DNA from: UBA6107 sp964459385
GTDB lineage: Bacteria > Chloroflexota > Anaerolineae > Anaerolineales > Anaerolineaceae
Direction of reading: 5' to 3'
Assembly (NCBI GenBank): GCA_964459385.1
Contig: CAYWLG010000007.1
Span: 124,001-188,000, forward strand
DNA: 64,000 bases
Part shown: positions 57,135 to 64,000 of the stretch, in pieces
Numbering within the stretch: the first letter of the stretch is position 1
Layout of the letters: each line of letters starts with the position of its first letter
The notes under the pieces: generated by a model
The model's input: only the letters and a program-made list of their open reading frames with translations
Databases searched by the model: none
What the model was told of the DNA's origin: nothing
Translations under genes and position numbers: made by a program

Positions 57135-58052
57135 TTATTTGAAAGACCGAAAACCTTCTCCAAGTGCTTCATGGGCTGAGCCGATGACCATCAGCGCTTC
57201 GGGGTCAATCTCTTTTACCAGTTGTTTGAGCTGATTCACCTCTGAACGGGTGATCACACAATATAAGACGGGGCGATCTTCGTTGGTATAACCGCCCTTG
57301 CCGGCCAGAATGGTCACACCGCGTTCCATTTGATCGAGCACAACGTGGGTGACTTTTTCGTGTTCTTTGGTCACGATGATGGCCGTGCGATAAATGCTCT
57401 GCCCTTCCGAAATGGCCTCGGCCGCAATGCCGCTGATGTAGATGACCACCAGGCCATAAAGGGCTTTTTCCCATGAGAAAGCGAAACCACCCGCCAGCAC
57501 CACGATCGTATCGGTGATGAGGTAAGACTGCGAAATGGGCACGCCAAAACGATAATTGAGGATGCGGCCGAGAATATCCGAGCCGCCGCTGGTGCCCTGG
57601 CCACGATAAACGAGACCGAGGCCAATGCCGAGCAGTACGCCGCCAAAGATCGAGTTCAGCACATTATCGCCGGTAACACCCTGGGTTGGAATGAAAAATA
57701 CAAGCAGGTCGGTGAAAATGGAAAAGGCGGCCACCGCCACCGCGGTGCGGATAGCAAAGCGCGGCCCGCCCAGATGGCGCCATCCAAGTACGAAGAGGGG
57801 AATGTTGCCTATGAAGACCATCAAGCCGATGGGAAATTTGACGAAATGGGTGATGATCTGTGCCGCGCCGCTGATGCCACCGCTGACCAATTGACCCGGC
57901 ACCAGAAAGAGACGCATCGAGAAAGCCTGTATGAGGGCGCCGATGAGCAAGAGGCCATAATCCTGGGCAAGCTTCCAGGACAACTCCATTGGGCCGATGG
58001 CAGATTTCAGCTTTTGCCAGCGGGAAGTTGAAGTGGGAGAAATGCCAGACAT
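57135..58052 (-). CDS. YitT family membrane protein
   Basis: A 305-residue protein with five to six helices followed by a cytoplasmic DUF2179 domain (about 230-300: YCVITRSEVNQLKQLVKEID). GLLLIGALIQAFSMRLFLVPGQLVSGGISGAAQI and LVYRGQGTSGGSDILGRIL are diagnostic of YitT (the quoted repeats are split by me at about residue 50). Function of the family is unclear; transport is suggested. AGAGAGG lies before ATG 58052. Confidence 0.9.
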   Translation of the reverse strand: MSGISPTSTSRWQKLKSAIGPMELSWKLAQDYGLLLIGALIQAFSMRLFLVPGQLVSGGISGAAQIITHFVKFPIGLMVFIGNIPLFVLGWRHLGGPRFAIRTAVAVAAFSIFTDLLVFFIPTQGVTGDNVLNSIFGGVLLGIGLGLVYRGQGTSGGSDILGRILNYRFGVPISQSYLITDTIVVLAGGFAFSWEKALYGLVVIYISGIAAEAISEGQSIYRTAIIVTKEHEKVTHVVLDQMERGVTILAGKGGYTNEDRPVLYCVITRSEVNQLKQLVKEIDPEALMVIGSAHEALGEGFRSFK

Positions 58053-58304
58053 AGAAACCTCTCTTCGATCAAGAATGATTCATTTTACTCGAAAGCGGCG
58101 GGTTAGAATTCACCTGTTGTATAGACAAACATCCTGTTATTTGCCGGTTGAGAAGCGATAGTATACCTCTAGGGCTTTATTCAGGCACGGGATAAGTGAG
58201 CAGAGGATTAATTCAACCCGGTAAAGTGAAAAAATGGATGCCTATCAATATCAAATAACTCCTCCTTATAAATAAAGGAGGAGTTACAAGCCGGAAATTT
58301 CAGA
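58053..58304. other. Short non-coding region upstream of YitT
   Basis: 252 nt. It has the YitT upstream sequence and the terminator of the SLC13-like gene (58257-58285). Nothing else stands out. Confidence 0.5.
58257..58285 (-). terminator. Terminator of the SLC13-like operon
   Basis: A perfect 11-bp stem AACTCCTCCTT/AAGGAGGAGTT (58257-58267 with 58275-58285), 20 nt after the stop of the 58305 gene. The T-tail is weak (TATTTG). Confidence 0.7.
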
Positions 58305-59594
58305 CTAATGATTGAGCAGGTTGAATGTCAAAATATAGAGAATGCTGGTGATAACGCAGGTGCCGATCATTACCGGCAGGCCCTTTTTGTTCCATACTTT
58401 GGGGGTGATGGGCGAATCGGTCTTCTCGGACACAGAAGAGACCACGATGTTGGCGGTGGACCCCAAAATGGTACCGTTGCCGCCGAAACCGGCACCGAAC
58501 ACCAGTGCCCACCACAGCGGGCCAATGGCAATGCCGGCGCTGCCCAGCCCCTGAATAAGCGGGATGAGGGCGATGGTGACCGGCACATTATCGACAAAAG
58601 CAGAAAGGAAGGCGACCACCCAGAGGATGATCAGCCCCAGGATCAGGGGGTTGAGATTGCCGATCTGCGAGATCAACTGGGTGACGGCTTGCAGCACACC
58701 GGCGCCTTCCATGCCGCCGATGATGACGAACAAGGCGGCGAAGAAGAGCAGCACATCCCACTGAATGCGCTTCAGCGTTTCACTGATGGGGGGATGGACC
58801 CAGATCAGGGTGATCGAGGCGGCTGTCAGCGCGATCAGTGCCGAGCGAATGTGCAGGATCCCCTCAAAGAAGAAGGCGACGATGGTGATGCCAATGACGA
58901 TCAGTGCCTTTTTGGCGCTTTTCTTGTCTTTAAAAGCTGTATCAGGCTTTAATTCTTCCAGCGAGTCGAGGTTGGTCGGTTTTTCGGCCAATTCTTTGCG
59001 GAAGAGAATGCGCAGCATGAGCAGCGCGCCCAGCCAGACGATCAGCACAATGGGCAGGCTGTGGGTGATGAAGTCGAGAAAGGTGAAACCGGAGGCAGAA
59101 CCGATGAGAATATTGGGCGGGTCGCCAATGAGGGTGGCCACACCGCCCGTATCTGATAGGATCGCTTCACCCATCAGGTAAGGCTGCGGGTTGAGGCCCA
59201 GAATTTCGCAAATAAGGATGGTCACCGGGGCGATCAAAACCACCGTGGTCACGTTATCCAGAAACATGGAAATAACGGTGGTGATCGTGCCCAATAAAAC
59301 GAGCAGCAAGACGGGCTTGCCTTTAGAACGCTTGCCGATGCGGATGGCCAGATACTGGAAAAACCCGGTCGGTTCCAACACGGCTACAATGATCATCATG
59401 CCAAGCAGGAGGCCAATGGTATTGAAGTCAACGTTGGCGACCGCACCGGCCTCATCATAGAAGCCAAAGATCAACCCCAGAATCACCATGAGCACCGCGC
59501 CCCCCATAGCGGCGATGGTGCGATTCAATTTTTCAGAAAAGATCAGGTAAAGGGTAGCCAGAAAAACCAGGCTGGAAAGAATAGCTGCGATCAT
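58305..59594 (-). CDS. ArsB/SLC13-type ion transporter
   Basis: A 429-residue protein with about eleven helices. IGLLLGMMIIVAVLEPTGFF, SMFLDNVTTVVLIAPVT and a second DNVPVTIALIPLI are the two half-repeat signatures of the ion-transporter superfamily (ArsB, NhaD, CitT); SDTGGVATLIGDPPNILIG matches the arsenite/sodium branch. The ion cannot be told from sequence: arsenite, sodium/proton or an anion. No arsenic genes are nearby. It overlaps the CBS gene by 4 nt. Confidence 0.85.
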   Translation of the reverse strand: MIAAILSSLVFLATLYLIFSEKLNRTIAAMGGAVLMVILGLIFGFYDEAGAVANVDFNTIGLLLGMMIIVAVLEPTGFFQYLAIRIGKRSKGKPVLLLVLLGTITTVISMFLDNVTTVVLIAPVTILICEILGLNPQPYLMGEAILSDTGGVATLIGDPPNILIGSASGFTFLDFITHSLPIVLIVWLGALLMLRILFRKELAEKPTNLDSLEELKPDTAFKDKKSAKKALIVIGITIVAFFFEGILHIRSALIALTAASITLIWVHPPISETLKRIQWDVLLFFAALFVIIGGMEGAGVLQAVTQLISQIGNLNPLILGLIILWVVAFLSAFVDNVPVTIALIPLIQGLGSAGIAIGPLWWALVFGAGFGGNGTILGSTANIVVSSVSEKTDSPITPKVWNKKGLPVMIGTCVITSILYILTFNLLNH

Positions 59595-60058
59595 GGTTTA
59601 TCCTCTTCGATGTTCTGCCAGGTTGCCAGAATGGTCGTGCCAATATCCACACGGGAGACGATGCCGACCAGATGTTCGCTCTCATCTACCACGGGTAGGT
59701 CAGAGAGATTGTGCTTAAGCATGAGTCCGTAGGCAAGCAGCAGGCCACTATCTTCTTCGACCGATAAGACCGGCTGCATGATGGCCGTCACGGGTTGATC
59801 CACTTCTTGTGCGCTTGGGCGAGTGACCTCCACAGCGCCAAAATCGGCCACGAAATCGAGGTCGTTCATCAAGTTGAAGAAAGCCGGCATCTCGAGGGCC
59901 AGCATATCGGGCAGCCCGATGATGCCAATGACCTTGTTCTCAGGGTCAACCACCGGCAGTAAACCGATATGGTGGCCGGCCATCTTTTTGGCAGCTTCAC
60001 GCAAAGTCGCGCTTGCCTGTATCGAGAAAACGTTTTTCTTCATACAACTTTTTATCAT
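59591..60058 (-). CDS. CBS-domain protein, probable partner of the SLC13-like transporter
   Basis: A 155-residue protein of two CBS modules (about 1-70: MKKNVFSIQASATLREAAKKM; about 85-150: MQPVLSVEEDSGLLLAYGLM). CBS pairs bind adenine nucleotides and regulate transporters or enzymes. ATGA overlap with the transporter gene suggests it regulates it. Shine-Dalgarno GAGG lies 6 nt before ATG 60058. Confidence 0.9.
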   Translation of the reverse strand: MIKSCMKKNVFSIQASATLREAAKKMAGHHIGLLPVVDPENKVIGIIGLPDMLALEMPAFFNLMNDLDFVADFGAVEVTRPSAQEVDQPVTAIMQPVLSVEEDSGLLLAYGLMLKHNLSDLPVVDESEHLVGIVSRVDIGTTILATWQNIEEDKP

Positions 60059-60077
60059 CTTGACCTCTTTTCCTGTT

Positions 60078-61490
60078 CTAGGGGGTTGCAGTAATCACAA
60101 CCGTTTGGGTCGGTGTGGGGGTGGCAGTTGGTGGTGCAAGATAAACTTTGGGCACCCAACCGACACGTCCTTCTTCATCCATGACCTGCACCCAGGCCAG
60201 ACCCTGATAAACCTGTTCCTGATAAAGAATGCTGATCCACTGCCCGGCTTTTAGTTTGCCGATCACCGGCCCGCCGGGGGACTGGTAAAGCTGTAAGAGC
60301 GGCAGTTTCGCCGTAGAAAGCAGCGCCTGAGCCGGGGTGGCTGTGGGCGAAGGCGTCAGCGTTAGGGTGGGGGTGGGTGACGAGGTGGGGGTGGCACTGG
60401 GGCCGGGGGTGGCCGTGGCAGTGGGCAGCAGGGTAGGGGTGGCTGTGGGCGGCACAAGCGGATCTAATTCTTCGGCGATCACCTGTTCCACCTTCAGCGA
60501 GACCGGGCGGCCCAGCCCATTGACGATCTCCTGCTGCAAAGCGATCACTTCGGCATAGGAGAGCGCCTTGCTGGTGCGAATGGTGATGACCATAGCCAGT
60601 TTTTCATCGGTATGAACCACGCTCAAGTCAACCAGTTCTGAACCGTTCACTTTGCCCACCTCGGCAGAAACCACCGAGTTGATGAGACGGTTTTCGGTGG
60701 CCTCATTAAAGAATTTCACACCGTAAAAAGTGAGAGGAACCAACAACACCAAAACCAGTGAGAGCGAAACGATCAGGCTGCGCGGGATCTTTTGCTCGGC
60801 GCGTCTGGCCTGAATGGAGAAGCCACGCAAAAAGAAAACAGCGGCTGAAGCAAAGGCGATGGTGACCATGTTGGTCAAGAAGAGCAGTGCAGCGCCGCCG
60901 GCCACGTCCCAGCGGGCCAGGGCAAGGCCGATGCCGACCGTGCAAAGCGGCGGCATTAAAGCGGTGGCAATGGCAACCCCTGGCAGAGCCGCCGAAAGAT
61001 TCGGACGGGTCATGGCATACGAAGCGGCGATGCCACCGGCCAGGGCGATGAGCAGATCAATGGGGGTAGGCCGCATGCGGGCCAGCACTTCACCGGGCAG
61101 TTCTTGCAGCGCTACAAAGGGCAAAAAGCGATTGATCAGGGTCATGATGAAAGAAAGCACGATCGCCAACCCGGCCCCGATGAGCAATGCGATGGCCGAG
61201 GAGCGTAGCATGTGATCGTCGCCGGTGATCGATGAAAGCCCAATGCCGATGATCGGCGACATGAGCGGAGCGAGCAGCATGGCGCCGATGATGACGGCGG
61301 CTGAATCGGTGATCAACCCCAATGTGGCGATGCTGCACGAGAGGACGACCAGCAAGTAAAAGTCGAACCCCGGCACGGTGAGGGGGGCAACCTCTTCGAT
61401 CACGTCTTTTCGTTGGGCGGCAGTGAGTGGGTGAATGAATTTTCGTATAAAACGCATCACGCTGCCGGTAGCTGATTGAATATTGCTCAT
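60078..61490 (-). CDS. DUF389 membrane protein with C-terminal SH3-like domain
   Basis: A 470-residue protein. DUF389 core: VIIGAMLLAPLMSPIIGIGL near residue 65 and AALPGVAIATALMPPLCTVGIGLA near 165, with about seven helices, then a soluble region of about 100 residues and a Thr/Pro-rich linker (TPTLLPTATATPGPSATPTS). The last 80 residues form an SH3-like domain (LLQLYQSPGGPVIGKLKAGQ, GLAWVQVMDEEGRVGWVPK). It is a paralogue of the 27456 gene in layout. It overlaps the UPF0316 gene by 4 nt. Function unknown. Confidence 0.8.
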   Translation of the reverse strand: MSNIQSATGSVMRFIRKFIHPLTAAQRKDVIEEVAPLTVPGFDFYLLVVLSCSIATLGLITDSAAVIIGAMLLAPLMSPIIGIGLSSITGDDHMLRSSAIALLIGAGLAIVLSFIMTLINRFLPFVALQELPGEVLARMRPTPIDLLIALAGGIAASYAMTRPNLSAALPGVAIATALMPPLCTVGIGLALARWDVAGGAALLFLTNMVTIAFASAAVFFLRGFSIQARRAEQKIPRSLIVSLSLVLVLLVPLTFYGVKFFNEATENRLINSVVSAEVGKVNGSELVDLSVVHTDEKLAMVITIRTSKALSYAEVIALQQEIVNGLGRPVSLKVEQVIAEELDPLVPPTATPTLLPTATATPGPSATPTSSPTPTLTLTPSPTATPAQALLSTAKLPLLQLYQSPGGPVIGKLKAGQWISILYQEQVYQGLAWVQVMDEEGRVGWVPKVYLAPPTATPTPTQTVVITATP

Positions 61491-62086
61491 TTTCCCTTTC
61501 GTGTGAAGAACGGCTCTTTATGTTTTTGAGCGGCCAGCGGGAAGATCCCTTTTTCAGCGGTGCGAATTTCTTCGACCGTGATGAACGCGTTTGGGTTGCA
61601 AGTATGTATAATTGTCATCACCTGCTCCACGTCCCTTCTCTTGACGACCGTGTAGATCATTTTCACCGGGCCATGTGAGCCCATTGCATCCAGTTGAGTA
61701 ACGCCAAAGCCCGCCTCGTGGATCTTATTCACCAACGGCTCACTTTCACCGGCGATCATCACCCGCAGCATGTAGGTTCCCAGGGCCAGACGGTCTTCGA
61801 GCCACATGCCAACGAAATTGCCGGTGGCAAAACCGGCCGCGTACCCGATATAAGCGGTAATACTGGTCAGGTGTTGCACAAGCTGGCCGATCACCACGAT
61901 CCAAATGAAGACTTCAAAAAAGCCCAAAAAAGGCGCATACTTGCGCAGCCCGCGTGAAATAAAAATGATGCGAATGGTGCCGAGTGTTACATCGCAAATG
62001 CGGGCAAAAAACACAATGATTGGCAGTATGACCCAGGCATACCAATCGAAGCTGCCAGTTGGGGATGCAAAAAGGAATGACTCCAT
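61487..62086 (-). CDS. UPF0316/DUF2179-family membrane protein
   Basis: A 199-residue protein with about three helices (WVILPIIVFFARICDVTLGT, then FLGFFEVFIWIVVIGQLV and others) and a cytoplasmic DUF2179-type domain (VKMIYTVVKRRDVEQVMTII). IRIIFISRGLRKYAPFLGFFE is diagnostic of UPF0316. It shares the DUF2179 part with YitT at 57135. A nucleotide-binding regulatory role has been suggested for the family. Shine-Dalgarno GAGAGGG lies before ATG 62086. Confidence 0.88.
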   Translation of the reverse strand: MESFLFASPTGSFDWYAWVILPIIVFFARICDVTLGTIRIIFISRGLRKYAPFLGFFEVFIWIVVIGQLVQHLTSITAYIGYAAGFATGNFVGMWLEDRLALGTYMLRVMIAGESEPLVNKIHEAGFGVTQLDAMGSHGPVKMIYTVVKRRDVEQVMTIIHTCNPNAFITVEEIRTAEKGIFPLAAQKHKEPFFTRKGK

Positions 62087-62527
62087 GATTCTGCCCTCTC
62101 TCAGGTTTGCGGTTGGTTGATGCGAGTTCGTTTCTTTATTTTATTATAGTAGAAGTTTTGACTCGTTTTTGAGCTTTCGAAGCCTGTGGGGGGGATTTTT
62201 GCCATAATTTGGGCCAAAAGCAATCGTTTACAAACCTTTAACATTCTTTTAGAAAAACATTAATTGGCTCTTGTTACATTATTAAAATGGTTTTTTGCAG
62301 AGAAGGCTGATGGGCTTTGCTCTCTTTTTGCATCTATCGGTATGAACTGTAAATTTGCAAAAGGGCGTAGAAACAGGCGTTTTCTGCCTAGCCGGTACAC
62401 GGAATGGATCGAACGCGCAATTTATTCATTTTTGCACTAAAATATTATTAATAACCAGACAATTTTAGGTTAATTATTTAATAAGGAGGTCATTGGCAAA
62501 CAAAAAAGGCTCATCGGTGGTTTGAGA
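62087..62527. other. Non-coding region upstream of the Ppx/GppA gene
   Basis: 441 nt without a gene. It holds a minus-strand TATAAT (62143-62148) for the UPF0316 operon, the 11-bp-phased hexamer array (62227-62287), and an AT-rich stretch with a consensus-like ribosome-binding site AAGGAGG (62483-62489) about 40 nt before the first ATG of the phosphatase frame. A short TTG-initiated frame of 10 codons could start there and ends just before ATG 62528. Confidence 0.5.
62227..62287 (+). promoter_or_regulatory. 11-bp-phased hexamer repeats (Pho-box-like) upstream of ppx
   Basis: TTTACA (62227), TTAACA (62238), TTAGAA (62249), TTAATT (62260), TTGTTA (62271) and TTAAAA (62282) occur exactly 11 bp apart. 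The first two match the PhoP-box consensus of Bacillus (TT-A/T/C-A-C/T-A), separated by 5 nt. Later ones are weaker and AT-rich sequence could create some by chance. A PhoB/PhoP-type regulator is the natural candidate. Confidence 0.5.
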
Positions 62528-64000
62528 ATGAGCGCTTTTTTTGCCAAGAAACTCATGCAGAAAATTGCTGCGATCGATGCGGGCTCCAATGCACTCCGTT
62601 TGGTTGTCGCTGAATTGGACGATGCCTGGAAAGTTACCCCCTTGCAGAATATTCGTATTCCGGTGCGCCTGGGCGAAGATTCCTTCACCAATAATTTTTT
62701 CCGCGAACAGACTTTGCAACAGGCAGTCGACGCCTTTAACCAATTTCGGCGCATCATTGATGACTTTGGCGTTTCGAAGATCCGGGCGGTAGCCACCAGC
62801 GCCGTGCGGGAAGCCCATAATGCCGATATTCTGGTAGATCGCATTTTTCGCTCCAGCGGGATCGAGCTGGAAGTGATCAGCGGCGAAGAGGAAGCCCGAT
62901 TGGTCTTCGTTGCCGTTGCCGATGCTGTGGATCTCAAAGGAAAGCGAGCCATGCTGATCGATATCGGTGGGGGCAGCATTGAAGTAACGATCAGCGATGA
63001 TGCCAATATCATCTCCACCGACAGCCATCATTTGGGCACGGTTCGCCTGCTGCAGCGCCTGAATGAAGAAAAACTCCCTTCGGCCAGATCAGATTCTTTT
63101 GGCCGCTTGCTGCGTGAATACACCGAAGGTGCACGCCGTCGCATTGCACAGGAGATCGGCACAGAACCGTTTGATGTCTGTGTGGGCACCGGTGGCAACG
63201 TAGAGGCCATCGGCGAACTGCGCCAAAAGATCTTCGAGCGGGACAGCGCGCGAGTGGTGACAAGCGAGGAACTGGATCGACTGGTCGATATGCTTGAGAA
63301 TATGGACGTGAACACGCGCATTCGCAAGTTCAATTTGCGGCCCGACCGTGCCGATGTGATTCTGCCCGCCGCGATCGTGCTGAAAATGGTCACCGGCATC
63401 GGTGGCGTGCAGGAAGTTCAGATCCCGAACGTGGGGTTGAAGAACGGCTTATTGATCGATCTGGCCCGCAGCATGGCGCAAGAAATGGTCTTGCCCGACC
63501 GCATTCAGGTGTGGGAATCGGCACTTCGATTGGGTAAAAAATATCAATTCAACATGGATCACGCCCGCTACATTTCTTATCTTGCCGCCAGTTTGTTCGA
63601 TCAGGCAGAAGAACTGCATGCCCTGGATGGCGAAGAGCGCCTCATCCTTGAGGTGGGCACGCTGCTTCACGATATCGGGCATTTTGTCAACACGGTCAAT
63701 CATGACCAGCACGGATATTATCTACTGAAAGCGAATCATATTATTGGTTTGAGCGAACGCCAGCAGGAAATGGTGGCTACATTGGTGCAGTTCCATCGCA
63801 AAGGCGTTCCTTATCGGGATATTCCTTTCTCCTCCATTCTTTCGCAAAAAGATCGACTGACGATCTCGAAGCTGTGCGCTTTTCTGCGCCTGGCAGATGC
63901 ACTGGATGGCAGCCATACCCAGCGGGTGCGGGATGTGAGTTTGACCAAAGGGGAGGGCGGCTGGCAGTTGCGCCTGAGCGGAGATGAGGATATGACCCTT
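62528..64000 (+). CDS. Ppx/GppA exopolyphosphatase-type phosphatase with HD domain (3' part beyond the window)
   Basis: 491 residues are in the window and the frame is open at the end. The N-terminal ASKHA part has AAIDAGSNALRLVVAEL near residue 14, AVATSAVREA, GEEEARLVF, LIDIGGGSIEVTI and GTGGNVEA, all typical of Ppx/GppA. A C-terminal HD part begins with LEVGTLLHDIGHFVN (around residue 377). It would hydrolyse polyphosphate or pppGpp. ATG 62528 and ATG 62555 are both possible starts; the second fits the usual family N-terminus, and the first has a weak GGTGG upstream. AAGGAGG lies too far for either. Confidence 0.9.
   Translation, partial: MSAFFAKKLMQKIAAIDAGSNALRLVVAELDDAWKVTPLQNIRIPVRLGEDSFTNNFFREQTLQQAVDAFNQFRRIIDDFGVSKIRAVATSAVREAHNADILVDRIFRSSGIELEVISGEEEARLVFVAVADAVDLKGKRAMLIDIGGGSIEVTISDDANIISTDSHHLGTVRLLQRLNEEKLPSARSDSFGRLLREYTEGARRRIAQEIGTEPFDVCVGTGGNVEAIGELRQKIFERDSARVVTSEELDRLVDMLENMDVNTRIRKFNLRPDRADVILPAAIVLKMVTGIGGVQEVQIPNVGLKNGLLIDLARSMAQEMVLPDRIQVWESALRLGKKYQFNMDHARYISYLAASLFDQAEELHALDGEERLILEVGTLLHDIGHFVNTVNHDQHGYYLLKANHIIGLSERQQEMVATLVQFHRKGVPYRDIPFSSILSQKDRLTISKLCAFLRLADALDGSHTQRVRDVSLTKGEGGWQLRLSGDEDMTL

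Noticed and set aside
58305..60058. Arsenic-resistance operon suggested by the ArsB-like transporter
   Set aside because: No arsR, arsC or arsA nearby; the CBS partner points to another ion.

Overview
The window is about 64 kb of gene-dense, moderately GC-rich bacterial chromosome. Several traits point to Chloroflexota, most likely an Anaerolineae-type anaerobe. Many exported or membrane-anchored proteins carry Thr/Pro-rich TPTPT-like linkers. One protein ends in an LPxTG-like tail. No lipopolysaccharide genes are visible. The window opens with a 2-oxoacid:ferredoxin oxidoreductase and contains selD. This assignment is inferred from gene content; no marker search was possible.

Layout. 1-4 kb: 2-oxoacid:ferredoxin oxidoreductase, greA, lysS (all +). 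4-9 kb: a membrane Ser/Thr kinase with a beta-propeller sensor (-), then an AT-richer stretch with a polytopic glycosyltransferase-like protein and a small secreted protein (+). 8.6-9.1 kb: tRNA-Gly(TCC) (-) followed downstream by five tandem copies of its own 3' end, most of them joined to a terminator. 9.2-19.3 kb (all -): a lipoprotein; an operon of class-I amidotransferase, murI, hom, a thiolase-fold relic, folK and folP; rplS; uvrC; selD; an SPFH protein. 19.4-30.2 kb: a divergent PyrK/PyrD-like pair with a PEP-synthase/rifampin-phosphotransferase-like enzyme, dtd, trpS, a sugar-phosphate transferase, a lipoprotein, a HAD protein, a DUF389-like protein and a phosphohexomutase. 30.3-38.2 kb (all -): an eight-gene membrane cluster without an assignable function, containing a MutL/GlmL-family ASKHA protein, a zinc-ribbon membrane protein and a DUF6754-like protein. 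38.3-50 kb: a PIG-L deacetylase, a surface-glycan module (polymerase-like, GT4, flippase, epimerase, UDP-sugar dehydrogenase), a uracil-DNA glycosylase, rimI-tsaB-tsaE, an MGDG-synthase-like glycosyltransferase and DUF951. 50-57 kb (mostly +): an M50 protease, a dehydrogenase, a GIY-YIG/galactokinase fusion, a phosphoribosyltransferase (-), ogt, an EamA transporter, era and a YhhN protein. 57-62 kb (-): YitT, an ArsB/SLC13-like transporter, a CBS protein, a second DUF389-SH3 protein and a UPF0316 protein. The window ends inside a Ppx/GppA phosphatase (+).

Three points stand out. (1) The tRNA-derived terminator array at 8636-9032. (2) At least seven transcription units have a -10 box 6-7 nt before the start codon and no Shine-Dalgarno, as expected for leaderless mRNAs. 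(3) The 30.3-38.2 kb cluster is the best candidate for an undescribed multi-protein system. An 11-bp-phased Pho-box-like repeat in front of ppx is also notable. All functional calls come from reading motifs; no database search was run.
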